Source: Marinobacterium rhizophilum DSM 18822
Lineage (GTDB): Bacteria; Pseudomonadota; Gammaproteobacteria; Pseudomonadales; Balneatricaceae
Length of the DNA: 64,000 nucleotides
Direction: 5' to 3'
Assembly (NCBI RefSeq): GCF_000378045.1
Contig: NZ_KB899090.1
Coordinates: forward strand, 62,001-126,000
Shown: positions 26,039 to 34,214 of the stretch, in pieces
How the letters are laid out: each line of letters starts with the position of its first letter
Numbering within the stretch: the first letter of the stretch is position 1
The notes under the pieces: model-generated
Told to the model about the DNA's origin: nothing
Seen by the model: only the letters and a program-made list of their open reading frames with translations
The model's database searches: none
Program-made: the position numbers and the translations under genes

Positions 26039-28120
26039 ATGCTCAATCGAACTCTCTTTTTGCTTCCAACCCTGGCACTGGCATTTCTGCTTCAAAGTGC
26101 AACCGCCAGCACCACCGCTCCGGAAGCTCTCGCTCCAGAGCCCATTCATCGCCAAACCGTGCTCGATATACTGGACTCACTGTCGCGCGAACACTACAAC
26201 AAGGTCACCATAGACGACAGCTTTTCGGGTCAGCTGCTGGAGCAGTACCTGGAAGACCTTGACCCCGGCAAGAGCTATTTTTACGCCAGCGATATCGCGG
26301 AATTTCAGCCCTTGAGCACCACCCTGGACGACAGTATTCAGGCCGGTGAACTCAAGGATGCCTATAGCATCTTCAATCGCTATCAGCAGCGCATGCATGA
26401 ACGGCTGACCTTCATGATCGCCGAACTCGAAGACGGCCTGGAAGACGTTCAGTTCGACCTGGATGAAACCCTCGACATCGATCGCACCGACGCAGACTGG
26501 ATTCAGACCCCGGCCGAGATGGACGAACTGTGGCGCAAACGCCTTAAAAATGCCGCACTGAGCCTCAAGCTGGCCGACAAGAGCCTCGCCGATACGACCG
26601 AAACGCTGCTCAAGCGCTATCGCTACCAGCTACACCGCGCCGAGCAGATGAAAAGCGAAGACGTTTTTCAAACCTACATTAATTCCTTATCCAAAGGATA
26701 CGACCCGCACACCCAGTACTTCTCGCCGCGCAATTCGGAAAACTTCCAGATCAACATGAGCCTTTCCCTAGAAGGTATTGGCGCCGTACTGCAGAGCGAT
26801 GACGAATTCACCAAGATCGTGCGCCTCGTACCGGCCGGCCCTGCCGACAAGACCGGCCAGCTAAAGGCCTCCGATACGATTGTTGCCGTGGCTCAGGGTG
26901 ATGAAGGCGAAATGATCGATATCATCGGCTGGCGCCTGGATGACGTGGTGGACAAGATTCGAGGCCCGGCCGACACCGTCGTGCGCCTGCAAATAAACCC
27001 CGCCGGCAGCAACGACCGCCAAAAGCGTAAGGAAGTACGCATCGTGCGCAGCAAGGTGAAGCTGGAAGAGCAGGCAGCGCAGAAGCGTATTCTTGAACTC
27101 GACTATCAAGGGCAGAACTATCGCCTGGGCGTGATCGAAATTCCGGCTTTCTATATCGATTTTGCCGCCTTGCAAAACGGCGACCCCAACTACAAGAGCA
27201 CAACGCGGGACGTCGAAAAGCTGATCAAGGAACTGACCGAGGAAGGCATTCAGGGCCTGGTGATTGACCTGCGCGACAATGGCGGCGGCTCGCTGCGCGA
27301 AGCCAACGAACTGGTTGGCCTCTTTATCAGCCGCGGCCCTACCGTTCAGATTCGAGACCCCAACGGTCGTATCGACATCCTGGGGGACTACGATGCCGAT
27401 GTCGCCTACAACGGCCCACTGGCCGTGCTGGTTAACCGCCTTAGCGCCTCCGCATCGGAAATATTTGCTGGCGCCATTCAGGACTATCGCCGCGGTGCAG
27501 TCGTCGGCAGCCCGACGTTTGGCAAGGGTACCGTGCAGTCGCTGCATGCCCTGCGCCATGGACAACTCAAGATGACGCACGCCAAGTTCTACCGCATCTC
27601 CGGCGACAGCACTCAGCACAAGGGCGTTGTACCGGACATCAAGCTGCCCAGCATGTACAACGAAATGGATATTGGCGAAAGCGCGCTGGAAGGCGCCCTG
27701 CCCTGGGACCAGGTCAGAGAAGTACGTCATGGCAAGTTCATTGGCGTCGACAATTTCCTTGAAGAACTCAACCAGCGCCACCTGAAGCGGGTCGAGACCG
27801 ACCCGGACTTCATTTTCATGCGGGAACAGGTCAAGCACCTGGAAGAAGTCGCCAGGGACAAGGTCATTCCGCTTAACGAAGAGGCACTGCGCAAGGAACG
27901 CGATGCGGCAGAACAGTGGCAACTCGATGCCCAGAACCGCCGCCGCACACTCAAGCAACTACCACCGCTGACCGAGTTATCAGAGCTGGAAGACGACTTG
28001 AAGAAGGATGAGCAGGGGCGCCCCATCAGCCCGGAATCCATCGCGCAACTGGAAGAAACCGGTCGCATTTTGCTGGATATGGTGGACCTGACGTTCAGGT
28101 ACACTGCAGCCAAGGAATAA
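26039..28120 (+). CDS. prc: Tail-specific carboxy-terminal protease Prc
   Basis: Periplasmic S41 serine protease (693 residues; E. coli Prc is 682) that degrades misfolded or tagged proteins and regulates peptidoglycan hydrolases. A signal peptide covers residues 1-24. The PDZ domain lies near 240-330 (SLEGIGAVLQSDDEFTKIVR). The catalytic Ser-Lys dyad is in LSASASEIFAGA (Ser471 by spacing) and FGKGTVQ (Lys496). GLVIDLRDNGGGSL is the conserved strand before it. A helical C-terminal extension ends at 693. It diverges from the FKBP gene across about 150 bases. Confidence 0.95.
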   Translation: MLNRTLFLLPTLALAFLLQSATASTTAPEALAPEPIHRQTVLDILDSLSREHYNKVTIDDSFSGQLLEQYLEDLDPGKSYFYASDIAEFQPLSTTLDDSIQAGELKDAYSIFNRYQQRMHERLTFMIAELEDGLEDVQFDLDETLDIDRTDADWIQTPAEMDELWRKRLKNAALSLKLADKSLADTTETLLKRYRYQLHRAEQMKSEDVFQTYINSLSKGYDPHTQYFSPRNSENFQINMSLSLEGIGAVLQSDDEFTKIVRLVPAGPADKTGQLKASDTIVAVAQGDEGEMIDIIGWRLDDVVDKIRGPADTVVRLQINPAGSNDRQKRKEVRIVRSKVKLEEQAAQKRILELDYQGQNYRLGVIEIPAFYIDFAALQNGDPNYKSTTRDVEKLIKELTEEGIQGLVIDLRDNGGGSLREANELVGLFISRGPTVQIRDPNGRIDILGDYDADVAYNGPLAVLVNRLSASASEIFAGAIQDYRRGAVVGSPTFGKGTVQSLHALRHGQLKMTHAKFYRISGDSTQHKGVVPDIKLPSMYNEMDIGESALEGALPWDQVREVRHGKFIGVDNFLEELNQRHLKRVETDPDFIFMREQVKHLEEVARDKVIPLNEEALRKERDAAEQWQLDAQNRRRTLKQLPPLTELSELEDDLKKDEQGRPISPESIAQLEETGRILLDMVDLTFRYTAAKE

Positions 28121-28129
28121 GGCACACGC

Positions 28130-28900
28130 ATGGTAAAACCGAGCCGCCAGACACTGCTTCTGACAGGCGCGTCAGTGCTGATTATTGCATTGGCGACGGG
28201 CGGCTACCTAAGCTATCGCAACATTCAGGCACAGCACGCAAGCACCCTGCAGGAGCTTGCGCAGCTGGGCTACTATCCCGCCAGCGAAGACAGCGCGACG
28301 CCCCATCAGGCACCGAGCAGCGAGCAAATCAAGGCACGCATGCAAAGCTCGACGCCGACACCCGTACAGCAGCTGATTTACAACCTGACTGAAGAAAAGG
28401 AACGACTGGCGCATGCCAATCAGGAACTGCAGACACAGCTGAACGCTGCGCAAGCGCAAATCCAGTCCCTGCAAGAATACAGGCAGCTGAACGAGTACTT
28501 CGCACCGAAAACCTTCGACCAGAAAATATCCCAGGTCGAAAGCGAACTGAAGACCTACCTGAGGAGACTGCCCGAAGCCGACCGCTTCTCTGACGCACAG
28601 ATCGACATCATGGCGATAGCATCCGCACAGGAATACCGGCGCTACGCGCAGCAAAACAGGCTAATGCTGGATCAGGCTGAGCATGATCGCATCATGAACG
28701 ACTATTTGCCGGGCTTCGCCTTCTGTACCGGTGACGCCGCTGAGGTGGCCGCAAACAATGCGCAGGAAGAGCACATGCTGGCACAGTATCTCAGGACGAA
28801 TGATTCGTCGCTACTTTCGGCAGCACTGCGCCAGGACCTGCTCTCGGTCATCAAGCCATGCCAGCTGGCGCTGCGCACCTCACTAGACGCCCTGCTCTAA
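28130..28900 (+). CDS. Hypothetical membrane-anchored coiled-coil protein
   Basis: A 256-residue protein with one N-terminal membrane segment (residues about 9-27, LLLTGASVLIIALATGGYL), so probably anchored with its body in the periplasm. Residues about 85-120 form a Gln/Glu-rich coiled coil (LTEEKERLAHANQELQTQL), and the C-terminal half is helical with two Cys (CTGDAA and KPCQLA) that could pair. It starts nine bases after prc, suggesting the same transcript and a role near Prc, for example as an adaptor. I cannot name a family. Confidence 0.65.
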   Translation: MVKPSRQTLLLTGASVLIIALATGGYLSYRNIQAQHASTLQELAQLGYYPASEDSATPHQAPSSEQIKARMQSSTPTPVQQLIYNLTEEKERLAHANQELQTQLNAAQAQIQSLQEYRQLNEYFAPKTFDQKISQVESELKTYLRRLPEADRFSDAQIDIMAIASAQEYRRYAQQNRLMLDQAEHDRIMNDYLPGFAFCTGDAAEVAANNAQEEHMLAQYLRTNDSSLLSAALRQDLLSVIKPCQLALRTSLDALL

Positions 28901-28901
28901 G

Positions 28902-29219
28902 TCAGCTCTTCTTGGCCAGGCGAGCTCGGGCTTCAGCACGCTGTGCTTCAATACGCTCACGCTTGGCTGCGGCCTTTGCTTCACGCTTGCGCGCAGCTTC
29001 GGCTTTCTGCTCTTCCTGAATACGGGCGAGGTCTTCCTGACGCTGCTGCTCGCGCTCCTGCTTAAGGCGGGCTTTTTCACGCAGTTCAGCCGCAAACTCT
29101 TCCGACTTGCGGGCTCGCTCAGTGGCGAGTTCTTCAATGCGCTCACGCTTGCTTTCGGTAATGCTGGCTTCTAGCTCTTGCAACTTTGCGATCTGAGCTT
29201 CTATATCGGTTTTTGTCAT
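28902..29219 (-). CDS. Highly charged coiled-coil protein, hypothetical
   Basis: A 105-residue cytosolic protein composed almost entirely of Glu, Arg, Lys, Ala and Gln in heptad-like order, probably one long helix (ELREKARLKQEREQQRQEDL and similar). No signal or membrane segment. The opening MTKTDIEAQIAKLQELEASI is the least repetitive part. It converges with the prc-linked gene, with one base between the two stops, and diverges from rpsA. Function unknown. Confidence 0.6.
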   Translation of the reverse strand: MTKTDIEAQIAKLQELEASITESKRERIEELATERARKSEEFAAELREKARLKQEREQQRQEDLARIQEEQKAEAARKREAKAAAKRERIEAQRAEARARLAKKS

Positions 29220-29468
29220 GTAATCCTGGTAATCACTCTGCTGGGGTTTGTAACTGAAACCAATTATAACGACAACAGACCCCCGAGCGCTATCTTAACG
29301 CGCACATTAGCTGTACAATATGGCTCCCTTATTGCGGTGAATGGGTCGCCCGTCAGCAACGGCGACCGCCGCCGCTTTATGTTTAATCTGACCTATACAG
29401 CTGACGGTATAGAAAGTTCGCGCCGCCCTTATTCCAAACGGGTCGCCGACTTACCATAGGACCTATTC
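29220..29468 (+). promoter_or_regulatory. rpsA upstream and leader region
   Basis: Between the coiled-coil gene and rpsA. A TACAAT box at 29312-29317 with TATCTT 17 bases ahead is a candidate promoter. The following ~150-base leader is rich in short complementary G+C runs (around 29350-29375) and would fit a structured leader such as the one through which S1 represses its own translation in E. coli. AGGA lies just ahead of ATG 29469. Boxes are tentative. Confidence 0.3.
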
Positions 29469-31148
29469 ATGAGCGAAAGCTTTGCTGAACTATTTGAAGA
29501 ATCCCTGCAAAACGTAGATATGACTCCGGGCACCCTCGTTATGGGTGAAGTTGTCGACATCGACAGCGACTGGGTTACCGTTAACGCAGGTCTCAAATCC
29601 GAAGCCGTTATCCCGCGCGTACAGTTCCTTAACGATAACAACGAACTTGAAATCAAGATCGGTGACACGGTTAAGGTCGCTCTGGAAGCGGTAGAAGACG
29701 GTTTCGGTGAAACCCGCCTGTCCCGTGAAAAAGCCAAACGCGCTGAAGCCTGGGAAGTACTGCAGACCAAATTCGAAGCTGAAGAAACCGTTACCGGTTA
29801 CATCAGCGGCAAGGTCAAGGGCGGCTTCACCGTCAGCATCAACAACATTCAGGGCTTCCTGCCGGGCTCCCTGGTTGACGTGCGTCCTGTACGCGATGTT
29901 GACCACCTGGAAGGCAAGGAACTTGAATTCAAACTGATCAAGCTGGACCCCAAGCGCAACAACATCGTTGTTTCGCGTCGTGCGGTCCTGCAGGAAGCCA
30001 ACAGCGCTCAGCGCGACGAGCTGCTGGCAGCACTGCAAGAAGGCCAGGTTGTTAAGGGTTACGTCAAGAACCTGACCAACTACGGTGCCTTCATCGATCT
30101 GGGCGGCGTTGATGGCCTGCTGCACATCACTGACATGGCGTGGAAGCGCATCTCTCACCCGAGCGAAATGCTGAACCCGGGCGACGAGATCTCCGTGAAG
30201 ATCATCAAGTTCGACCAGGAAACTGGCCGCATCTCCCTGGGCTTGAAACAGCTGAGCGAAGATCCGTGGGAAGCTATCAAGTCCCGCTACCCAGCCGGCA
30301 GCAAAGTACCTGCACGCATCACCAACCTGACCGATTACGGCTGCTTTGCCTCTATCGAAGACGGTGTTGAAGGCCTGGTACACGTTTCCGAAATGTCCTG
30401 GACCAACAAGAACATCCACCCGTCCAAAGTCGTGCAGATTGGCGACGAAGTCGAAGTGATGATCCTGGATGTCGACGAAGAGCGTCGCCGCATCTCCCTG
30501 GGTATCAAGCAGTGCACCGGCAATCCGTGGGTTTCCTTCGCTGAGCAGCACGCTGCTGGCGACCGCGCGGTTGGCACCATCAAGACCATCACTGACTTTG
30601 GTATCTTCGTAGGTCTGGATAACGACCTCGACGGCCTGGTTCACATGTCCGATATCACTTGGGAAGCTGATGCTGAAGCCGCCCTGCGCCAGTTCAAGAA
30701 AGGCGAAGAGGTTGAAGCTGTCATCCTGTCCATCGACGCTGAAAAAGAACGCATTTCGCTGGGTATCAAGCAGCTGGAAAGCGATCCGTTCAGCGAATAC
30801 GTGGCAGCACATGACAAGGGCACCATCGTGAACGGTACCGTCAAGTCTGTTGAAGCCAAAGCTGCCGTCATCGAGCTGGCTGAAGGCATCGACGCGGTCC
30901 TGAAAGTGTCCGAGCTGAGCGCTGACCGCATTGACGACGCCACCACCGTCCTGAAGGTCGGTGACAAGGTTGAAGCCAAGATCACCAACGTTGACCGTCG
31001 CAACCGCGCCATCAGCCTTTCCGTCCGCGCCAAGGACCAGGCTGAAGAAAAAGCAGCCATCAGTGCCGTGCGCAACCAGGAAGTTGAAGTTGCCGGTCCG
31101 ACCACCATCGGTGAGCTGATCAAGCAGCAGATGCTGAAAAACAACTAA
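29469..31148 (+). CDS. rpsA: 30S ribosomal protein S1
   Basis: Ribosomal protein S1 (559 residues, E. coli 557), which binds mRNA and helps it dock on the 30S subunit. Six S1 repeats follow in order: [18 protein letters not shown] near residue 20, the second at 105, then four classic repeats with [20 protein letters not shown] (near 192), [30 protein letters not shown] and [16 protein letters not shown]. Codon use is strongly biased to highly expressed codons. In most gammaproteobacteria rpsA lies between cmk and ihfB; neither is here, so this copy has been moved or its neighbours lost. A strong terminator follows. Confidence 0.97.
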   Translation: MSESFAELFEESLQNVDMTPGTLVMGEVVDIDSDWVTVNAGLKSEAVIPRVQFLNDNNELEIKIGDTVKVALEAVEDGFGETRLSREKAKRAEAWEVLQTKFEAEETVTGYISGKVKGGFTVSINNIQGFLPGSLVDVRPVRDVDHLEGKELEFKLIKLDPKRNNIVVSRRAVLQEANSAQRDELLAALQEGQVVKGYVKNLTNYGAFIDLGGVDGLLHITDMAWKRISHPSEMLNPGDEISVKIIKFDQETGRISLGLKQLSEDPWEAIKSRYPAGSKVPARITNLTDYGCFASIEDGVEGLVHVSEMSWTNKNIHPSKVVQIGDEVEVMILDVDEERRRISLGIKQCTGNPWVSFAEQHAAGDRAVGTIKTITDFGIFVGLDNDLDGLVHMSDITWEADAEAALRQFKKGEEVEAVILSIDAEKERISLGIKQLESDPFSEYVAAHDKGTIVNGTVKSVEAKAAVIELAEGIDAVLKVSELSADRIDDATTVLKVGDKVEAKITNVDRRNRAISLSVRAKDQAEEKAAISAVRNQEVEVAGPTTIGELIKQQMLKNN

Positions 31149-31173
31149 GCGATCCCGTATCGCCTGGTATAAG

Positions 31174-31203
31174 AAAGGAGCGCTTCGGCGCTCCTTTTTT
31201 TAT
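31174..31203 (+). terminator. Intrinsic terminator after rpsA
   Basis: GGAGCGC-TTCG-GCGCTCC, a 7-base-pair stem with a TTCG tetraloop flanked by A and T runs, followed by a run of Ts. It lies 26 bases after the rpsA stop. Confidence 0.92.
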
Positions 31204-31281
31204 ATCTCACTGCAATCAGGTACGTCGCCAGCTCGCCCAACCAACACCTGCAGCTACAAACGATAGCGACAAAATACAGGC

Positions 31282-31311
31282 ACAAAAAAGAGCGCCGCAG
31301 CGCCCTCTTTT
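31282..31311 (-). terminator. Intrinsic terminator for the rnd-ycgL-ycgN unit
   Basis: On the minus strand an AAAGAGGGCGC-TGCG-GCGCTCTTT hairpin with one bulged base is followed by a T-run. It lies about 35 bases after the ycgN stop, and its A/T flanks would also work in the other direction. Confidence 0.8.
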
Positions 31312-31346
31312 CACTTTCAATGCGTTAGTGCTACACGCACGCTCGA

Positions 31347-31784
31347 CTATTCAATGACGTAATCGACAAAGTCATCTTCGCTGATCTCGTTATCCTTCAC
31401 CTCATACCAGCTCAACACTGATGCATCCGCCTCGGCAACCGACTCGGCACGCCCACTGATCAGTGGATGCCATTCCGGCAGATCCTTACCTTCATGCACC
31501 AGCCGATAGGCACAGGTTCTGGGTAGCCAGTGAAATTCCTTCACATCTTCGGGACGCAGCTTGACGCACGACGGCACGAGCGAGCAGCGCTTGTCGTACT
31601 GAGTGCAGCGGCGCGTCTCGAGATCAAGCAAATGGCACACTACAGAGGTATAAAACACCTCGTGAGTGTCCTCATCCTCAATCTTGTGCAGACAGCACAA
31701 TGCGCAACCATCACACAAAGACTCCCACTCATCCGACGTCATGTCCTCCAGTGACTTGCTGCGCCAGAATACCTCCTGAGCCAC
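31347..31784 (-). CDS. ycgN: YcgN family cysteine-cluster protein
   Basis: A 145-residue protein of the UPF0260/YcgN family. It carries the conserved Cys cluster: LCDGCALCCLHK near residue 23-34, VCHLLDLETRRCTQYDKRC near 49-67 and SCVKLRP, followed by WLPRTCAYR. The Cys pattern suggests a metal or Fe-S site; biochemical role unproven. It starts immediately after ycgL, so rnd-ycgL-ycgN is one transcript, an order I recall from pseudomonads. Confidence 0.92.
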   Translation of the reverse strand: MAQEVFWRSKSLEDMTSDEWESLCDGCALCCLHKIEDEDTHEVFYTSVVCHLLDLETRRCTQYDKRCSLVPSCVKLRPEDVKEFHWLPRTCAYRLVHEGKDLPEWHPLISGRAESVAEADASVLSWYEVKDNEISEDDFVDYVIE

Positions 31785-32072
31785 TTAACGCACCCCGGTT
31801 TCAGGACGATCCGGGTACAGATCAAGCATGTAATCTTCCTTGGGAGGCGGCATCTGCAGGTAATATCCGTTTTCCGCCAGCCCAGCCAGCATCTTGTCGA
31901 TATCGATACGCGCAAGCTTGCGGCCCGGCCTGATCGGCATATCCATCAGATGAACCGGCGTGCCAAACATCGCAATCAGCGCCTCAGGCACACGCGCAAG
32001 CTGCTGGCGTTTTTCAACATAAAGGTACATCTCGTCCTTACGCGGACTTCTATAAATACTGCAAATCTTCAT
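31785..32072 (-). CDS. ycgL: YcgL domain protein
   Basis: A 95-residue cytosolic protein of the YcgL family, recognised from MKICSIYRSPRKDEMYLYVE at the N-terminus and KMLAGLAENGYYLQMPPP towards the C-terminus. The family has a known alpha/beta fold but no settled function. It follows rnd by 11 bases and abuts ycgN. Confidence 0.92.
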   Translation of the reverse strand: MKICSIYRSPRKDEMYLYVEKRQQLARVPEALIAMFGTPVHLMDMPIRPGRKLARIDIDKMLAGLAENGYYLQMPPPKEDYMLDLYPDRPETGVR

Positions 32073-32083
32073 ATTAACTCTCG

Positions 32084-33259
32084 CTACTGTTCAAACTGGC
32101 GCAACTTCACCAACAGCTCGTCGCCGATCACTTTCTGACGCCACCCCTGCAAGCCCGGTGGCAACTCGTAGTGACCGTCGTCACCGCCGGTACGGATCAG
32201 CGCCTCCAGGTCACGGCGGCGCAGCAGCAACTCAGGCGCTATATCCAGCGCTTCTGCCCGCTCGCGCCCCAAAGCCTTGAGGCGCTTGAGCCGCGTGTTC
32301 CAGATAACGTGCAAGGGCCTTGGAATCGGCTCCACCGATTGTGCATCAGGCGCACTGGCGGCATCGCGCAAAAAGCCCAGAATGGTTTCGCCATCTTCAC
32401 GCAGAATCCGACGTTTCAGCTCCGGCACTCTGGACAGCTCAAGCACGGTGCGTGGCCAGCGCATGATAATATCCAGCAACGTCTGGTTACGCAGCACCCG
32501 ATTCCGAGGCACATTGCGCGAGCGGCATTGCTGCTCGCGCCAGGCAGTCAGATCACGCAGGGCCGCCACCTTGTAGGGAGGCTGCGCTGCCATCTGGCTG
32601 AAGCGCAAATAATAGTGAACACCGGTTACGTCGCCATCCGGCACATTGGACAGCATCGTCAGCATTTCCTCCTGCAACCAGGGCAGCATTCCGCGACGCT
32701 CAAGCTCATCCATTTGCATACGACAGATCGCCGGCAAATAGGCAACATCGAGTGCCGCATACTGTTCCTGACGCTGCGTCAGAGGGCGCTGCAGCCAGTC
32801 AGAGGTTGTTTCACCCTTGCCCATCTGTACACCCAGGGCATTCTCCAGCATGCGCTGCAGACCCACGGTAAAGCCCCAGCCAACGAATGCACCGGCAACC
32901 TGGGTATCGAACAGCGGACTGGGCAACACGCCAAACAGGTACTGAAACAACTCCAGATCTTCGCTGCTGGCGTGAAACACTTTCAGCACCGAAGGTTCAA
33001 CAAAGAGAGCCAGCAGCGGCGAAAAATCCGTGATGCTCAGCGGATCGATCAGATAGCAGGCCCGATCGTCCGCCAGCTGAATCAGCCCGGCAATCGGATA
33101 ATAGGTGTCCACCCGCTGAAACTCAGTGTCCAGCGCGACCATTGGCAGCGTGCGCCAGTGTTCGCACAGCTGCGCCAGCGACTCATTCGTGCCAACCCAC
33201 ACAGGCTCCTGAGCGGAGCGCTCGAGCTGGTGCCAGTCATATCCATTGTCCTGCCCCAT
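32084..33259 (-). CDS. rnd: Ribonuclease D
   Basis: 3'-5' exoribonuclease (391 residues) that trims tRNA and other small RNA precursors. The DEDDy exonuclease domain shows VALDTEFQR near residue 40, FHASSEDLELF and AALDVAYLPAICR with the Tyr-Asp pair, followed by HRDC-type helical domains at the C-terminus. A ~30-residue N-terminal lead (GYDWHQLERSAQE) precedes the usual start; a later start is possible. The operon is rnd-ycgL-ycgN, and recR lies seven bases upstream. Confidence 0.93.
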   Translation of the reverse strand: MGQDNGYDWHQLERSAQEPVWVGTNESLAQLCEHWRTLPMVALDTEFQRVDTYYPIAGLIQLADDRACYLIDPLSITDFSPLLALFVEPSVLKVFHASSEDLELFQYLFGVLPSPLFDTQVAGAFVGWGFTVGLQRMLENALGVQMGKGETTSDWLQRPLTQRQEQYAALDVAYLPAICRMQMDELERRGMLPWLQEEMLTMLSNVPDGDVTGVHYYLRFSQMAAQPPYKVAALRDLTAWREQQCRSRNVPRNRVLRNQTLLDIIMRWPRTVLELSRVPELKRRILREDGETILGFLRDAASAPDAQSVEPIPRPLHVIWNTRLKRLKALGRERAEALDIAPELLLRRRDLEALIRTGGDDGHYELPPGLQGWRQKVIGDELLVKLRQFEQ

Positions 33260-33266
33260 GCCTACC

Positions 33267-33866
33267 TCAAATCAGAGAACGTCGACCCGCCAGCGCATGC
33301 GCCAGAGTACCACCATCGATAAACTCAAGCTCTCCGCCCACAGGTACACCGTGCGCGATTCGACTCACCCGAATACCCAACTCGCGCACCTGCTCGGCAA
33401 TGTAATGCGCCGTCGCCTCACCCTCCACCGTCGGATTCGTGGCCAGTATCACCTCTTGAACTTCGCCACCGCGCAGCCGCTCAACCAGCGCATCGATACC
33501 CAAATCATCGGGACCAACACCGTCAATGGGAGACAGATGACCCTTGAGCACGAAGTAATAGCCTCCAAACCCACCCGTCTGCTCGATGGCCAGCATGTCA
33601 ACCGGCGACTCCAGCACACACAGCAGAGAGCGGTCACGACTACCGGAGGCACAGATACCACAAGGCGACTCTTCCGACAGGGTGCGGCAGGACTGACACT
33701 CACCGACCCGCTCTACGGCTTCCTGCAGCGCACCGGCAAGCTCCAGTGCAGCACTGCGATCATGCTCAAGCAGGTAAAGCGCCATGCGTTGCGCAGACTT
33801 CGGGCCGACACCCGGCAGACAGCGCAGCGACTTGATCAATTGCTGTATCAGCGGACTGAAGGACAT
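33267..33866 (-). CDS. recR: Recombination protein RecR
   Basis: A 199-residue DNA-binding protein that with RecFO loads RecA at gaps. It has the helix-hairpin-helix [20 protein letters not shown] (residues 14-33), the C4 zinc motif [16 protein letters not shown] near 57-72 and a Toprim domain starting [17 protein letters not shown]. Length and order (dnaX-ybaB-recR) are standard. It begins five bases after ybaB. Confidence 0.97.
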   Translation of the reverse strand: MSFSPLIQQLIKSLRCLPGVGPKSAQRMALYLLEHDRSAALELAGALQEAVERVGECQSCRTLSEESPCGICASGSRDRSLLCVLESPVDMLAIEQTGGFGGYYFVLKGHLSPIDGVGPDDLGIDALVERLRGGEVQEVILATNPTVEGEATAHYIAEQVRELGIRVSRIAHGVPVGGELEFIDGGTLAHALAGRRSLI

Positions 33867-33871
33867 CGCAA

Positions 33872-34195
33872 TCAGAACGGCATCTGGAAGCCCGGCGGCA
33901 ACTGCATGCCGGCGGTAACTTTGGACATCTGCTCCTTGGTATTGGTCTCGACCTTGCGCACGGCATCATTCACTGCGGCAGCGATCAGGTCTTCCAGGAT
34001 TTCCTTGTCCTCTTCCATCAGACTGTCATCCAGGGCAACCGACTTGACGTCGTGACGACCGTTCATCACGATCTTAACCAAGCCTGCGCCCGACTCACCG
34101 GTCACCTCTGCACGCGCCACTTCCTGCTGAACGCGCTGCATGTCTTCTTGCATTTTCTGAGCCTGTTTCATCAGGCCACCCATGTTCTTCATCAT
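33872..34195 (-). CDS. ybaB: YbaB/EbfC nucleoid-associated protein
   Basis: A 107-residue dimeric DNA-binding protein. The family signature [14 protein letters not shown] sits near residue 36 and the C-terminus is [10 protein letters not shown], as in E. coli. I start at ATG 34195 because GGAGG lies nine bases before it. A TTG at 34213 overlaps that site and adds six non-family residues. A second Met follows directly. It lies between dnaX and recR. Confidence 0.95.
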   Translation of the reverse strand: MMKNMGGLMKQAQKMQEDMQRVQQEVARAEVTGESGAGLVKIVMNGRHDVKSVALDDSLMEEDKEILEDLIAAAVNDAVRKVETNTKEQMSKVTAGMQLPPGFQMPF

Positions 34196-34214
34196 TGTAT
34201 TTTGCCTCCGCAAT

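Noticed and set aside
29249-29264. TTTGTAACT segment in the rpsA upstream region, also similar to the Ter core
   Set aside because: The 8-base core TTGTAACT occurs by chance about twice in a window this size, and the flanking positions do not fit the Ter consensus.
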